Shown: positions 18,086-28,914, numbered from the stretch's first letter. The stretch is 64,000 nt of DNA from Alteromonas sp. a30 (GCF_026788005.1 NZ_JABEPE010000011.1:1-64000); one strand, 5' to 3'. The notes: generated by a model not told the origin, from the sequence alone. Numbers and translations: made by a program.

Positions 18086-18113
18086 AAAAAAGAGCTAAAC
18101 AAAGCCCCTTTTT
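18086..18113 (-). terminator. Hairpin between DUF481 gene and esterase
   Basis: Minus-strand arms 18113-18103 and 18096-18086 pair over 11 positions with two G-T wobbles and run into T's. It could end the DUF481 transcript; it also covers the alternative TTG start of the esterase. Confidence 0.5.
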
Positions 18114-18187
18114 ACTTGGATTCATCTGATTATGCAAAGAAATCGAACATCACTACTTATTTTAAAACCAGAGTTCAACGTAAAGCA

Positions 18188-18937
18188 TTAGAAGAAGGAA
18201 TAAACCAAAGTTGCTGTGGTTTCTGTATCTAACTTTTCAGTACCGACTTCCACGTTACTGTTGTGGTTTAAGATGATAGAAAATTTCAACGACATTGAGC
18301 CATTAACTTGCGCCGAAATCGACGTTTCCGAACGAGACTTGGTGTTTTCACTACCCACTTCCGTACTGACAATTTGTTTGAATGTGGCAGAATCAGAAAC
18401 TTTCCATTTGTAGTCGAAAGCACCACGAACAATCACACCATTTCGGCTTTCTCCTTCCATGGTTCTGGCAATGGCATAACCCGGACCGACACTGTATGCA
18501 AGACGTGAGTTTTTGTTTTTCCACAACTTGCTGTTCCAACCCGCTGCAATAGTAGATTGATATTCAAAACCGCTGAATCTGTCGTCTTCGTATGATCCGA
18601 ATAAGAACAACCGATTATCAGGGTTTGTTAACTTATAGTTTCCCTGACCTGAGAAAAATATCTTTTGCGCACTGGTTTGGGTTTGTTCGCCTTCTTCTGT
18701 ATCCACTTCTTCGCGCTTGTATAGCATTTCCAAGACATAATCATTACTCCAACTTTCCATCTCGTGATGAGAAGCCAAACGCCCTTTAAAAGAAGATGTT
18801 TCCGTATTTCCCGTTGTGAAAAGCAGTCCCACTTCACCATCTAGACTAAACTCTTTTTCCGGTTCCTCATCTTCAGCATAGGCGTTACCAAATGCGAGCA
18901 GTCCGGCGGCGAGTAATAAAAGTGGTTTTTTAAGCAT
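18188..18937 (-). CDS. DUF481 outer-membrane beta-barrel protein (YdiY-like)
   Basis: 249 residues from ATG 18937, preceded by AAGGAGCT; the longer frame to 19003 has no such site. The signal peptide is MLKKPLLLLAAGLLAFGNAYA, then an acidic linker EDEEPEKE. The rest is alternating beta strands, opening with GEVGLLFTTGNTETSSF, the DUF481 hallmark, and ending in an aromatic YSFF typical of outer-membrane barrels. Family members such as E. coli YdiY respond to acid, but function is not established. It is the next gene after fda on the minus strand, across a hairpin. Confidence 0.87.
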   Translation of the reverse strand: MLKKPLLLLAAGLLAFGNAYAEDEEPEKEFSLDGEVGLLFTTGNTETSSFKGRLASHHEMESWSNDYVLEMLYKREEVDTEEGEQTQTSAQKIFFSGQGNYKLTNPDNRLFLFGSYEDDRFSGFEYQSTIAAGWNSKLWKNKNSRLAYSVGPGYAIARTMEGESRNGVIVRGAFDYKWKVSDSATFKQIVSTEVGSENTKSRSETSISAQVNGSMSLKFSIILNHNSNVEVGTEKLDTETTATLVYSFF

Positions 18938-19070
18938 TGGAAAAAGCTCCTTGGGGAAATAGCAACACTTCAAAAGTAGAGATAATGATAGGCATGTAAT
19001 CAATTACTTCGAAATACGGCGAAATTTATATTTAGTACAACAAATTATTCATGAATTTACAGAGATGTGA

Positions 19071-19100
19071 ACTGAAAAGTGGAAAAATCCACCTTTCAGT
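19071..19100. terminator. Stem-loop downstream of fda
   Basis: 13-bp arms 19071-19083 and 19088-19100 (one wobble) with a four-base loop; no T-run on the minus strand. It sits 13 bases after the fda stop (minus strand). Confidence 0.5.
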
Positions 19101-19113
19101 CCAATTTTTGGGG

Positions 19114-20010
19114 TTAGCTTAACGAAGCTTGATAAATACTTTCGATTGAGCTGTTTAGCATATCATTGAATTCATCTTCACTTTGTTTCGCTGAAAGTCC
19201 TTCTGTTAACGCTCTAGAGAAACTTGCAATCATGCCGTTATTTTCACTGACGCGCTTGTTCGCTTCATCACGAGAATAACCACCAGAAAGTGCTACCACC
19301 TTTAAAACATTGGGATGTTCTACGCATTCTTTGTAGAAATTCGCAGTTTCAGGCAAGGTTAGCTTCAACATCACTTTATCGTCACCTAATGCATCCAAAT
19401 GCTTCAACAACAAACCTTTAAGGATGGTTTCAGACTCTGCTTTATCCGTAGAATGAATATCCACTTCTGGCTCAATAATGGGTACTAAACCTTTTGCTAA
19501 GATACGCTTACCAATGTCAAATTGTTGCTCCACCACTTTAGCAATGCCTTCTGCATTTGCTTGCTTAATAACGGAGCGCATTTTGGTACCAAACACGCCT
19601 TGTGCCACGGCTTTATCCAACAATTCATCCAATCCCGGCATTGGCTTCATTACTTGAACACCGCCTTCCTCGTCGGCCAGCCCCTTATCGACTTTCAAGA
19701 AAGGAACAACTTGCTTTTCTTGCCAAAGGAACTGCGAACTTGGCATGCCACCAATGTCACGATCCAAAGTATTTTCAAACAAAATTGCGCCTAAAATACG
19801 CTCACCAGTGAATGCTGGACTAGTCACAATTCGTGTACGCATAGCATGCACTGTTGCGAACATTTCTTCGTCACCATTGTATTCACTTTCCTCTACACCA
19901 TAGAGCTTAAGCGCTTTCGGGGTGCTTCCACCGCTTTGATCTAATGCAGCAATGAAGCCTCTACCGTTTTGCAATTTTGCTAACATTTCTTGATTGGCTG
20001 GCGCAGCCAT
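19114..20010 (-). CDS. fda: Fructose-bisphosphate aldolase, class I
   Basis: 298 residues from ATG 20010 with TAGGAG upstream; a TTG at 20016 is less likely. It cleaves fructose 1,6-bisphosphate through a Schiff base without metal. [59 protein letters not shown] (Schiff-base Lys region) and [12 protein letters not shown] match the Staphylococcus-type class I enzyme as I recall it. In E. coli this place after epd-pgk holds the unrelated class II zinc enzyme FbaA, so this is a non-orthologous enzyme in the same slot. pgk is 74 bases upstream, so co-transcription is likely. Confidence 0.94.
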   Translation of the reverse strand: MAAPANQEMLAKLQNGRGFIAALDQSGGSTPKALKLYGVEESEYNGDEEMFATVHAMRTRIVTSPAFTGERILGAILFENTLDRDIGGMPSSQFLWQEKQVVPFLKVDKGLADEEGGVQVMKPMPGLDELLDKAVAQGVFGTKMRSVIKQANAEGIAKVVEQQFDIGKRILAKGLVPIIEPEVDIHSTDKAESETILKGLLLKHLDALGDDKVMLKLTLPETANFYKECVEHPNVLKVVALSGGYSRDEANKRVSENNGMIASFSRALTEGLSAKQSEDEFNDMLNSSIESIYQASLS

Positions 20011-20084
20011 TGGCAATACTCCTATAAATTGGTTAACGCCGACGCAACGACATTAATGTAAAAATAAAGTTCTGTTATCTAATC

Positions 20085-21263
20085 TTAAGCTCGTCCACGA
20101 CGCTCTAGCATCGCAACTGCTGGTAACTCTTTCCCTTCTAGGAATTCTAAGAAGGCACCACCACCAGTGGAAATATACGATATTTTATCGGCGATATTAT
20201 ACTTATCTACCGCGGCAAGGGTATCTCCCCCTCCAGCAATAGAGAATGCTTCACTGTCAGCAATTGCTTGCGCCAATGACTGTGTTCCCTCGGCAAATTG
20301 ATCAAATTCAAACACGCCTACAGGCCCATTCCACACAATGGTGCCTGCCGACTTAATCATTGCCGCTAACTGTTCTGACGTATTCGGGCCCACATCGAAA
20401 ATCATGTCATCATCAGCAATATTGGCCACACTCTTTAGTTCTGCAGGCGTGGTTTCACTAAATGCTTTACCTGTGACCACATCCACAGGTACTGGAATTT
20501 CGGCACCATTCTCTTTCGCGGCAACCATTAAACGATTCGCTTCTGGAATCAAATCGGCTTCATACAAAGACTTACCTACGTTGTGGCCTTGAGCAGCAAT
20601 AAAGGTATTTGCAATGCCGCCACCAACTATCAATTGATTCACCTTGGTTGATAACGATTCTAAAACCGTGAGTTTTGTGGAAACTTTTGAGCCTCCGACG
20701 ATCGCCAATAGCGGTCTAGCGGGCTCTTTTAATGCTTTCCCTAATGCTTCTAATTCGGCTTGTAGCAAGGGACCTGCGCAGGCTACTGGCGCAAATTGCC
20801 CAACACCATGTGTCGATGCCTGAGCGCGGTGGGCCGTACCAAAAGCATCCATCACATACACATCACATAACGCTGCATACTGTTTAGATAACGCTTCGTC
20901 GTTTTTTTTCTCACCTTGGTTAAAACGCACATTTTCGAGTACCACTAATTCGCCAGCTTCCAACTCAACGCCATCAAGGTAATCTTTGACTAAACGCACA
21001 GGGAAATCTAATAAAGAGGACAAGTGCTCTACAACGGGCTGCATTGAAAACGCAACGTCGTATTCCCCTTCTGTTGGCCGCCCTAAATGGGACATCACCA
21101 TCACTTTTGCACCCGCTTCCAGGGCTTTTATCATAGTAGGCAAAGACGCTTTAATGCGAGCATCGGAAGTCACTTTCCCATCTTTCACAGGCACATTTAA
21201 ATCTTCACGAATAAGCACTCGCTTTCCAGCAAGCTCTAAATCGGACATATTGATTATTGACAT
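20085..21263 (-). CDS. pgk: Phosphoglycerate kinase
   Basis: 392 residues from ATG 21263 with GAGG upstream. It transfers phosphate from 1,3-bisphosphoglycerate to ADP. Seen: REDLNVPV and the N-terminal substrate Arg/Asp cluster, [54 protein letters not shown] and the C-terminal nucleotide-binding AGGGDTLAA and [13 protein letters not shown]. The N-terminal part of domain I begins as in enterobacterial Pgk. It is 26 bases downstream of epd, within the tkt-epd-pgk-fda series. Confidence 0.97.
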   Translation of the reverse strand: MSIINMSDLELAGKRVLIREDLNVPVKDGKVTSDARIKASLPTMIKALEAGAKVMVMSHLGRPTEGEYDVAFSMQPVVEHLSSLLDFPVRLVKDYLDGVELEAGELVVLENVRFNQGEKKNDEALSKQYAALCDVYVMDAFGTAHRAQASTHGVGQFAPVACAGPLLQAELEALGKALKEPARPLLAIVGGSKVSTKLTVLESLSTKVNQLIVGGGIANTFIAAQGHNVGKSLYEADLIPEANRLMVAAKENGAEIPVPVDVVTGKAFSETTPAELKSVANIADDDMIFDVGPNTSEQLAAMIKSAGTIVWNGPVGVFEFDQFAEGTQSLAQAIADSEAFSIAGGGDTLAAVDKYNIADKISYISTGGGAFLEFLEGKELPAVAMLERRGRA

Positions 21264-21289
21264 GGCAACCTCAAAAAAATCTGTTTACG

Positions 21290-22294
21290 TTAATTCATTA
21301 GTGCGAGCGTTGTATCTAACATCCGGTTCGCAAATCCCCACTCGTTATCACACCAAACCAGTGTTTTCACTAGCTGACCATGGCTAACTCGGGTTTGTGT
21401 GCCATCGACGATGCAAGAATGGGGATTATGGTTGAAATCGACTGATACTAAAGGTTCTTCGGTATAGTCTAAAATGCCAGGAAGTGTATTTATACTGGCC
21501 TCACGTAGGGCTTGGTTAACCGCGTCAACACTGACATTTTGATTCAGAGTAACGCTTAAATCCATTGCGGTAACATTAATCGTTGGTACGCGCACAGCAA
21601 TGGCTTCAAAACGCCCAGCAAATTTGGGCAAAATACGTTGAATACCTGCTGCGAGCTTAGTATCGACTGGAATAATAGATTGGCTTGCAGCACGTGTTCG
21701 CCTTAAGTCTGGATGATAAGCATCTATCACTTGCTGATCATGCATGGATGCATGAATCGTGGTAATAGTGCCACTATGAACACCAAAAGCATCGTCTAAC
21801 ACTTGGATAACAGGCACGATACAATTAGTAGTGCAAGAGCCGTTTGATACGATTCGGTGCTCAGGTTTTAGTTTATTTTCGTTAATACCCATTATCACCG
21901 TTGCATCCATATCCGGCTGGCAAGGCTGGGAGAACAAGACCTTTTTTGAGCCTTGCTCAATGTGCAATTCACCCGCTTCTCTCGAGGAATGTACACCAGT
22001 GCATTCTAGCACCACATCCACGTTTAACTCTTCCCAAGGAAGCGAAGCAATACTTTCACAACGTAGTAACTGAATGTCGTCACCAGCAACGGTGAGCACA
22101 TCATCCTGCCTTGACACAGGAAAAGCAAAACGCCCGTGGCTGGTGTCGTATTTCAACAAATGTTCAATGCCTTCTGGTTCTGCAAGTTCATTAATTGCCA
22201 CAACATTGATCTGTTGATTTCGCCCTGATTCATACAAAGCCCTAACAATACTTCGACCGATACGACCAAACCCATTAATGGCGACGTTTATCAT
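21290..22294 (-). CDS. epd: Erythrose-4-phosphate dehydrogenase
   Basis: 334 residues from ATG 22294 ([14 protein letters not shown]); an ATG at 22312 would add six residues. A GAPDH paralogue that oxidises erythrose 4-phosphate to 4-phosphoerythronate for pyridoxal phosphate synthesis. Rossmann GFGRIGR, catalytic Cys in SNGSCTTNC, and the Epd-type stretch [19 protein letters not shown] with [18 protein letters not shown] support Epd rather than GapA, as do the neighbours tkt and pgk. A terminator-like hairpin lies only 10-28 bases upstream of the start, so expression may depend on read-through or an internal promoter. Confidence 0.93.
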   Translation of the reverse strand: MINVAINGFGRIGRSIVRALYESGRNQQINVVAINELAEPEGIEHLLKYDTSHGRFAFPVSRQDDVLTVAGDDIQLLRCESIASLPWEELNVDVVLECTGVHSSREAGELHIEQGSKKVLFSQPCQPDMDATVIMGINENKLKPEHRIVSNGSCTTNCIVPVIQVLDDAFGVHSGTITTIHASMHDQQVIDAYHPDLRRTRAASQSIIPVDTKLAAGIQRILPKFAGRFEAIAVRVPTINVTAMDLSVTLNQNVSVDAVNQALREASINTLPGILDYTEEPLVSVDFNHNPHSCIVDGTQTRVSHGQLVKTLVWCDNEWGFANRMLDTTLALMN

Positions 22295-22321
22295 CCGATT
22301 GTGTTTTCCCATTTTTCGATC

Positions 22322-22344
22322 AAAAACGCCCGAAATATCGGGCG
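22322..22344 (-). terminator. Intrinsic terminator or attenuator between tkt and epd
   Basis: Minus-strand arms 22344-22338 and 22333-22327 (7 bp, GC-rich, four-base loop) are followed by five T's (22326-22322). It follows the tkt stop by 14 bases and abuts the epd start. Confidence 0.75.
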
Positions 22345-22358
22345 CTATAATTTACGAT

Positions 22359-24356
22359 TTACGCAAGCAAACGGTTCGCATGCTCAAGCACGGCATCTAC
22401 CGTTATACCAAAATGCTTAAACAAGTCGCCAGCCGGCGCTGACTCGCCAAAAGTATCCATACCTACGATTTCACCTTCTAAACCAACATACTTGAACCAG
22501 AAGTCACGAATACCCGCCTCAACAGCAATACGTTTTGTTACCGTCGCTGGCAACACTGCTGCTTTGTAGGCAGCATCCTGCTTTTCAAATACATCGGTAC
22601 TAGGCATGGAAACAACGCGTACTTTTTTACCTTGTTCAGTCAGCGCTTTGTATGCGTCAACCGCAATAGACACTTCTGATCCCGTGGCAATAAGAATAAG
22701 TTCTGGCTGACCATCGCAATCACATAGGATGTAACCACCTTTAGCGACATTGGCGAGCTGCTCGGCAGAACGCTCATGCTGAGCTAAACCCTGTCGGCTG
22801 AAAATAAGGGTCGATGGACCATCAGTGCGTTCAATAGCGACTTTCCATGCAACTGCTGACTCAACCTGATCGCATGGACGCCAGTTGTCTAGATTCGGTG
22901 TCATGCGTAGTGAAGCAATTTGCTCTACCGGTTGATGCGTGGGGCCATCTTCACCTAACCCAATAGAATCATGAGTATAAACGAATAAGGCTGGCAACTT
23001 CATTAGTGCTGCCATTCTCACAGCATTACGCGCATATTCCATAAACATGAGGAAGGTTGCACCGTAAGGCTTAAATCCACCGTGTAAGGCAATACCATTC
23101 ATAATGGCTGACATACCAAATTCGCGTACACCGTAATAAATGTAGTTTCCGTTGGCATCGTCTTTGGTTAACCCTTTAGAGCCAGACCAAATGGTGAGGT
23201 TAGAACCGGCTAAATCAGCAGAGCCCCCCATTAATTCAGGGAGAATAGGGCCGAATGCTTCTAAACTGTTTTGGCTTGCTTTACGTGAAGCGATATTGGC
23301 TGGGTTCGCCTGTAATTCAGCAATGTAGGCATCAGCGGCGTCGCTCCAAGATTCAGGAAGCTCGCCGTGTAAACGACGCTCTAGCTCGATTGCTAATTCA
23401 GGGTAAGCTTGACGATAGGCAGCAAATTGTTGATTCCAATCGGCTTCTGCTTCGTCACCCTTTATCTTCGCATCCCATGCAGAATAGTATTCTTCTGGAA
23501 TTTCAAACGGGCCGTATTCCCATCCTAATGCTTTGCGTGTTAGAGCAATTTCGTCTTCACCTAATGGTGCACCGTGACAATCTTCTTTACCTTGCTTGTT
23601 CGGTGAACCGAAACCAATAACAGTTTTACAACAGATTAACGTTGGGCGAGTTTGGTCTGCTTTCGCTTCCTCAATGGCGGTTTTAATTTGCTCTGGATCA
23701 TGACCATCAATATCGCTAATCACCTGCCAACCGTAAGCTCGAAAACGAGCAGGCGTGTCATCGGTAAACCAACCTTCCACTTCACCATCAATGGAAATAC
23801 CGTTGTCATCCCAAAACGCAACTAATTTACCTAAGCCAAGTGTGCCCGCTAGCGCACAAGTTTCATGAGAAATACCCTCCATTAAACAGCCATCACCCAT
23901 GAATACGTAGGTGAAGTGGTCGATAATGTCGTGGTCAGGACGGTTGAATTGAGCGGCTAATGCTTTTTCAGCTATCGCCATACCCACAGCGTTGCTAATG
24001 CCTTGTCCTAATGGGCCAGTCGTCGTTTCAACCCCCGGCGCATAACCATATTCAGGATGGCCCGGTGTTTTTGAATGCAATTGACGGAAGTTTTTCAGTT
24101 CTTCAATAGGTAATTCATAACCTGTTAAATGCAGCAAGGAGTAAACCAACATAGAACCGTGTCCATTAGAGAGAACGAATCTATCGCGGTTCGCCCATTC
24201 TGGATTGGTTGGGCTGTGGTTTAAAAAGTCTCCCCATAACACTTGTGCGATGTCCGCCATACCCATTGGCGCTCCAGGGTGTCCAGATTTAGCTTGCTGG
24301 ACTGCGTCCATACTTAAAGCGCGAATAGCATTGGCGAGTTCTCTACGTGTTGGCAT
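22359..24356 (-). CDS. tkt: Transketolase
   Basis: 665 residues from ATG 24356, which has AAGGAGAA five bases upstream; an ATG at 24371 is farther up. Thiamine-diphosphate enzyme moving two-carbon units between sugar phosphates in the pentose phosphate pathway. N terminus [20 protein letters not shown], substrate region [12 protein letters not shown], the ThDP motif [12 protein letters not shown] to DDNGISIDG, the pyrimidine domain from about 355, and RFGMSA-like [16 protein letters not shown] are all present. Length is normal. It heads the minus-strand tkt-epd-pgk-fda series and diverges from metK. Confidence 0.97.
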   Translation of the reverse strand: MPTRRELANAIRALSMDAVQQAKSGHPGAPMGMADIAQVLWGDFLNHSPTNPEWANRDRFVLSNGHGSMLVYSLLHLTGYELPIEELKNFRQLHSKTPGHPEYGYAPGVETTTGPLGQGISNAVGMAIAEKALAAQFNRPDHDIIDHFTYVFMGDGCLMEGISHETCALAGTLGLGKLVAFWDDNGISIDGEVEGWFTDDTPARFRAYGWQVISDIDGHDPEQIKTAIEEAKADQTRPTLICCKTVIGFGSPNKQGKEDCHGAPLGEDEIALTRKALGWEYGPFEIPEEYYSAWDAKIKGDEAEADWNQQFAAYRQAYPELAIELERRLHGELPESWSDAADAYIAELQANPANIASRKASQNSLEAFGPILPELMGGSADLAGSNLTIWSGSKGLTKDDANGNYIYYGVREFGMSAIMNGIALHGGFKPYGATFLMFMEYARNAVRMAALMKLPALFVYTHDSIGLGEDGPTHQPVEQIASLRMTPNLDNWRPCDQVESAVAWKVAIERTDGPSTLIFSRQGLAQHERSAEQLANVAKGGYILCDCDGQPELILIATGSEVSIAVDAYKALTEQGKKVRVVSMPSTDVFEKQDAAYKAAVLPATVTKRIAVEAGIRDFWFKYVGLEGEIVGMDTFGESAPAGDLFKHFGITVDAVLEHANRLLA

Positions 24357-24774
24357 GGGGTTCTCCTTCATAAATACGGAAACATATAATTAATAATAAG
24401 CGCATTTCCCCAAATGGGAATTTCATTAATCTGAAAGATCAACGGTTGAGCGACCATGAAGTTTGGTATTTTTCTTCGTTTTGAACTTGCTATGTGAGGT
24501 AAGGCTCTGCGCTGCGTCAATTTTACTCAGACTCACCCTATCTGCAATGCTTGATCTGCAATATTCAAAATAATCATTTATACATAATGATAAAAATTGA
24601 CCAAATAAGAGAATTTCCCCTCCCAGACAAAAATTTCTCATGACTTTTGTATCGAATACCGTACAAAAATAGTATTAGACATTTAGACGTCTAGAAGCAT
24701 ACACTGGTAATTCTAGTCAGCTTCTTTAGAATGTAGAAAATTTTGTCATTGTTGAATAATTTAGGAAGATAAAT
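24357..24774. other. Divergent promoter region tkt / metK
   Basis: About 420 bases without a credible gene. It holds the tkt ribosome-binding site at one end and the met boxes at the other. ATCTGCAAT occurs twice, at 24540-24548 and 24554-24562. A clear -35/-10 pair for tkt was not found. Confidence 0.5.
24677..24700. promoter_or_regulatory. Tandem MetJ boxes upstream of metK
   Basis: Three contiguous 8-mers AGACATTT, AGACGTCT, AGAAGCAT at 24677-24684, 24685-24692 and 24693-24700. The central one equals the met-box consensus and is shared with the serA site. metK is a classical MetJ target, which supports the reading. Confidence 0.85.
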
Positions 24775-25923
24775 ATGGCTCGACAATTATTTACTTCAGA
24801 ATCCGTTTCTGAAGGTCATCCAGATAAAATCGCCGATCAGATCTCTGATGCGGTCCTCGATGCCATCCTAGAGCAGGATTCAAAAGCTCGTGTTGCTTGC
24901 GAGACTTACGTTAAGACCGGTATGGTGATGGTAGGCGGTGAAGTTACTACGTCTGCTTGGGTTGATATAGAAGAACTGGTTCGTAAGACAGTAAGAGATA
25001 TTGGTTACACGCATTCAGATATGGGCTTCGATGCCGATTCGTGTGCTGTATTAAACACCATTGGTAAGCAGTCGCCTGATATTAATCAGGGCGTTGATCG
25101 TTCTCGTCCAGAAGAACAAGGCGCGGGAGACCAAGGTTTGATGTTTGGTTACGCCAGTAATGAAACGGATGTCCTAATGCCTGCTCCCATCACTTATTCT
25201 CACCGTTTGGTGAAGCGCCAAGCGGAAGTGCGTAAAGATGGCACATTACCGTGGTTACGCCCAGACGCTAAAAGCCAAGTCACCTTTGTTTATGAAGATG
25301 GCAAGCCTGTTGCAGTTGATGCGGTTGTGCTTTCCACTCAACATTGTGATTCCATTGACCTGAAAGAACTGCAAGAAGCGGTGATGGAAGAAATTATTAA
25401 GCCGGTGCTACCGACTTCTTTAATCTCAGATAAAACCAAATACTTCATTAACCCAACAGGCCGTTTCGTTATCGGTGGGCCAATGGGTGACTGTGGTTTA
25501 ACTGGTCGTAAAATTATCGTAGATACCTATGGTGGTATGGCGCGTCACGGTGGTGGTGCATTCTCTGGTAAAGATCCTTCAAAAGTAGACCGCTCAGCGG
25601 CTTATGCTGGTCGTTACGTAGCCAAGAATATTGTTGCTGCGGGCCTTGCTGAGCGCTGTGAAATTCAAGTGTCTTATGCGATAGGTGTTGCTGAGCCAAC
25701 CTCTATCAGCGTAGAAACCTTCAGCACAGGTAAATTGGACAACGAAGCACTAACTGCATTGGTAAGAGAGCACTTCGACTTGCGTCCTTATGGCCTTATC
25801 AAGATGCTTGACCTTGAAAAGCCCATTTACCAAAGCACTGCGGCTTACGGGCACTTTGGTCGCGAAGAATTCCCTTGGGAAGCAACCGACAAAGCAGAGG
25901 CATTAGCTGCTGCCGCTAAATAG
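24775..25923 (+). CDS. metK: S-adenosylmethionine synthetase
   Basis: 382 residues from ATG 24775 with AGGAAG upstream. It makes S-adenosylmethionine from methionine and ATP. Motifs: [19 protein letters not shown] at the N terminus, the ATP/Mg site [12 protein letters not shown] near 118, and [19 protein letters not shown] near 260. Length and start match E. coli MetK. It is monocistronic, with met boxes upstream and a terminator downstream. Confidence 0.98.
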   Translation: MARQLFTSESVSEGHPDKIADQISDAVLDAILEQDSKARVACETYVKTGMVMVGGEVTTSAWVDIEELVRKTVRDIGYTHSDMGFDADSCAVLNTIGKQSPDINQGVDRSRPEEQGAGDQGLMFGYASNETDVLMPAPITYSHRLVKRQAEVRKDGTLPWLRPDAKSQVTFVYEDGKPVAVDAVVLSTQHCDSIDLKELQEAVMEEIIKPVLPTSLISDKTKYFINPTGRFVIGGPMGDCGLTGRKIIVDTYGGMARHGGGAFSGKDPSKVDRSAAYAGRYVAKNIVAAGLAERCEIQVSYAIGVAEPTSISVETFSTGKLDNEALTALVREHFDLRPYGLIKMLDLEKPIYQSTAAYGHFGREEFPWEATDKAEALAAAAK

Positions 25924-25948
25924 AAGTCGATAGAATTTAGAATACCTT

Positions 25949-25974
25949 AAAGGTCCGCTTGTCGGGCCTTTTTT
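25949..25974 (+). terminator. Intrinsic terminator after metK
   Basis: GGTCCG/CGGGCC stem with one wobble, extended by A/T pairs, followed by six T's. Confidence 0.85.
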
Positions 25975-26057
25975 ATTTATGCCTCTCTCCACTTGCTCCG
26001 CTCCAATTGATTAACCTAAAGCCATTGGATAACGCACTTTTATCAATGCACTGCAAA

Positions 26058-26082
26058 ATGGGGAATGGGGAATGGGGAATGG
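26058..26082. repeat. Seven-base tandem repeat
   Basis: The unit GGGGAAT occurs three times in a row between metK and the exopolysaccharide cluster. A slippage-prone tract; no function evident. The rest of 25975-26149 shows nothing clear. Confidence 0.85.
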
Positions 26083-26149
26083 TCAGTATTTGAAGCTAGA
26101 AAATGATGAAATGAAGTGCCATTGAAATTGAAGCGGCGAGATTAATCGC

Positions 26150-28369
26150 TTAGAAGCAAGCCCCATTAGATTTTTTCACCATTAAACTATCAAAGTCATA
26201 GTAATTGGCGAAGCGCTCTTTATTCTGGCGATTATGTACATCAACTTGGGTGGCAACCACGCCACTCACACTCGCGCCTTGACTTCTCAATCGATCAAAC
26301 AAAGTAACAACCTGCTCTCGCTTGGTACTATTTGCTTTAACGACATAAACCAGTGAATCGACTTTCTTTGCGATGACAAACGCATCACTCACGGCTTCTG
26401 CTTGTACACTATCTAAAATAACGTATTTGTAGTGTTGCTTAAGCCGCTTTAACAGTAAATGAAAGCGTGGGGAAAAAAGCAGGTCTAGGGGATCGTCACA
26501 TAAATTTCCCGCAGGCAAAAAGGCCAATCCCGTTGCTTCATCCATATAAACACAATCAATAAAGCTGGCTTCCCCTTTAAGAAGGTCAGCCAACCCAGGA
26601 TGGTTTTCAGGTACGCCTAAGCCTTGACCAAGAGAAGGTCGCCGCAAATCAGCATCCACTAACAACACCTTTCCTTGACGACACAACGACTCAGCGAGAC
26701 TCTTGGCCAGCAAAGACTTGCCCTCGCCCACAAATGTTGATGTGACTGCTATCAATTTTTTATTCGGATCTTGCCTTAGTTGCAATAACAGATTGGTTTT
26801 AACTGTTCTTATTGCCTCCAAGAAACGTTTGTGCTCCCTTTCTCCTAGAGAGCGCTCGGTTTTTCCATTTTTAATTTTGGGCATAATTCCCAATAGCGGC
26901 ACGTCGAGGTAACGAGAAACGTCGTTAGCACTCCTGAAACTATTGTTGGTCATTGCATCAATGATCAGAATCATGATCACCGAGGCGGCTAACGCCAAAA
27001 TAATGGCAATTCCGACTAATACCTTCTTTTTCGGTTTCGCGGGGAAAGGAGGCGCAATAGCGGGGTCAATAATACTAGCAATGCCTACATGAGAGGCCGT
27101 GGCAAGTCGATTGTGTAGTGATTGTTGTAAAAGCTTGTCGTAGAGCTCTCGGCTGGAATCAATTTCCCGCGTCAAACGAATAAATTTATTCTCCAGTTTT
27201 TGGTTTTGTTGGTGCTCCTGACGCGCCATTTTCAGCTCGGCTTTAAGCTCCTTAAGCACTTCATTAGAGGCATTTAAATTCGTCTTTGCGTTTGCTGCCA
27301 TAGAACGCAATTCTGACATTACATTATAATGTGCCTGTTTTAGCTCGGATTGTGCGGCAATCATCTTGGGATGCTTTTGACCATAAAGCGTCGATAATTC
27401 GTTCACTTTCTGCTGAACTTGCATTTCACTGTGTCGAAGTGACTGAATAGTGGGGTTTTTCACAACGTAGTCGATACTAAGTAGCGCCGAGATGCCTTTC
27501 ATACCCGCTTCTTCAACAACGGTGTTGATGATTGATAACTCCAAGTTTCGCTGCTGCTCTTTTAGCACTTGGGATTTCAACTGTTTTACTTTTCCTGCGC
27601 TTAATCCCGACACGCCGTTGGTGACAATAAGATCATTACTTTCCAAGAAATCTGAAATATTTTGCTCTAGATCCTGCATCTGCACACGCATTTGGTATAG
27701 ACGCTCATCTAGCCATTGCGATTCTCTTTCCGCATCATCTTTAAAAATTCTTTCATTTCGCTCGATATACAATTCTGCCAGCGTATTTGCCACATCACGC
27801 GCTAACTCAGGAGAGCTAGATTCAAAACTGACCGTTATCATACGAGTTTGAGGGATGCTGCTAACTGAAAGATCGCGGTTGAATAACCCAAGCATTTGAA
27901 ATTGCTTAGTGTCGAGTTGTTTTTCAGTCGGTGGGGAAGGCTCAGGTTGAGATTCAGGAGCACCCAATGTTGACGTCATAAACGTTATTAGCTGCTGTAT
28001 GTATCCGGGTTTATTCAATTGCCCAGCAAAAGCGGGCTCCTCAGCCAAATTTAATTCGTCAATGACTTGCGTCATCATGTTGCGAGAGCTTAACACCTCC
28101 ATTTCGGTAACGATTGTCTCATCATTATTGAGACCTAAATCAAATCCGCCGGGAAGACTAAACATGCTCTCTTTTTTCTCTTTCAGGAGCAAAGTGGCGG
28201 TCGCGATATAGGTGGGAGTAATTTTGCCAACAGCGAGCACAGCCAGCACTGCAACAATACTGACAAATCCAACAATATAGAATTTATAGCGCATTAAAAC
28301 ACGCCATATATCGAACAAGTCGATAAACTCATATGAGTCTATATTGTGACTGTCATTATTGGTACTCAT
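26150..28369 (-). CDS. Wzc-like polysaccharide co-polymerase with tyrosine autokinase domain
   Basis: 739 residues. Domains in order: N-terminal Wzz/chain-length domain with TM helix (about 30-50), long coiled coil (about 190-410), a second TM helix with a Pro-rich PAIAPPFPAKPKKK segment before it, and a cytoplasmic BY-kinase domain. Walker A is GEGKS near 546-552, Walker A' VLLVDADLRRPS follows. Walker B reads VILDSVQAE where many relatives have VIIDTPP. The C-terminal tail has only a YY pair (ANYYDFDSL) instead of the usual tyrosine cluster, so regulation by autophosphorylation may be reduced. It is the last gene of the export set. Confidence 0.88.
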   Translation of the reverse strand: MSTNNDSHNIDSYEFIDLFDIWRVLMRYKFYIVGFVSIVAVLAVLAVGKITPTYIATATLLLKEKKESMFSLPGGFDLGLNNDETIVTEMEVLSSRNMMTQVIDELNLAEEPAFAGQLNKPGYIQQLITFMTSTLGAPESQPEPSPPTEKQLDTKQFQMLGLFNRDLSVSSIPQTRMITVSFESSSPELARDVANTLAELYIERNERIFKDDAERESQWLDERLYQMRVQMQDLEQNISDFLESNDLIVTNGVSGLSAGKVKQLKSQVLKEQQRNLELSIINTVVEEAGMKGISALLSIDYVVKNPTIQSLRHSEMQVQQKVNELSTLYGQKHPKMIAAQSELKQAHYNVMSELRSMAANAKTNLNASNEVLKELKAELKMARQEHQQNQKLENKFIRLTREIDSSRELYDKLLQQSLHNRLATASHVGIASIIDPAIAPPFPAKPKKKVLVGIAIILALAASVIMILIIDAMTNNSFRSANDVSRYLDVPLLGIMPKIKNGKTERSLGEREHKRFLEAIRTVKTNLLLQLRQDPNKKLIAVTSTFVGEGKSLLAKSLAESLCRQGKVLLVDADLRRPSLGQGLGVPENHPGLADLLKGEASFIDCVYMDEATGLAFLPAGNLCDDPLDLLFSPRFHLLLKRLKQHYKYVILDSVQAEAVSDAFVIAKKVDSLVYVVKANSTKREQVVTLFDRLRSQGASVSGVVATQVDVHNRQNKERFANYYDFDSLMVKKSNGACF

Positions 28370-28383
28370 CTAAACAACCTAAA

Positions 28384-28911
28384 TTAGAAAAACCGTTGAC
28401 CAACGACAATGATGTCACCAGCATTAACCGCAGTGTCTAAAGCAACTGACTCTGTTTTTTTATCTGGCGCTTTTTGTGAAATAAGATCAATTTTGTTTTT
28501 TGATCCTCTATCAGTTAAGCCACCAGCTAAGGCAATGGCTTTGCTGATATTAATGCCCGGTTCAAACGCATATCCACCCGGACGCTCTACCTCACCTTGA
28601 ATATAAAAATTCCGGTATTTGACTATGTTTATCGATACTAGTGGATTAACAATATAGCCATCCGCTAACCCTGATTGAATGCGATTTGAAAGTTGGTTTA
28701 CGGTCAAACCTTGGGCTGGCAGTTCACCCACAAATTGAAACGTGATAAAACCATCCGACCCTAACGTTGATTTAGTCGTGAGATCGGGGTGTCCGTAAAC
28801 ACGGATTTCAATCTGGTCCCCGGCCCCCAAAATATAATCATCCGCCGAAAAGGCAGCAAAGCTGATACAAAGCAATCCCCACAAAAGAAGAATTGAACAG
28901 CGTAACCTCAT
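28384..28911 (-). CDS. Wza-like polysaccharide export protein (short)
   Basis: 175 residues with a signal peptide (LLLWGLLCISFAAFSA). DYILGAGDQIEIRVYGHPDL is the typical start of the Poly_export domain, followed by an SLBB-like domain (NFYIQGEVERPGGYAFEPG). It lacks the extra SLBB domains and C-terminal membrane helix of E. coli Wza, so on its own it would be periplasmic and could pair with the beta-barrel protein encoded just upstream. No lipobox Cys is evident at the cleavage site. The gap to the barrel gene is 3 bases and to the kinase gene 14 bases. Confidence 0.88.
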   Translation of the reverse strand: MRLRCSILLLWGLLCISFAAFSADDYILGAGDQIEIRVYGHPDLTTKSTLGSDGFITFQFVGELPAQGLTVNQLSNRIQSGLADGYIVNPLVSINIVKYRNFYIQGEVERPGGYAFEPGINISKAIALAGGLTDRGSKNKIDLISQKAPDKKTESVALDTAVNAGDIIVVGQRFF

Positions 28912-28914
28912 TGA

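Noticed and set aside
24426-24641. 71-codon minus frame in the tkt-metK region
   Set aside because: No ribosome-binding site, no family resemblance, lies over the promoter region of both genes.
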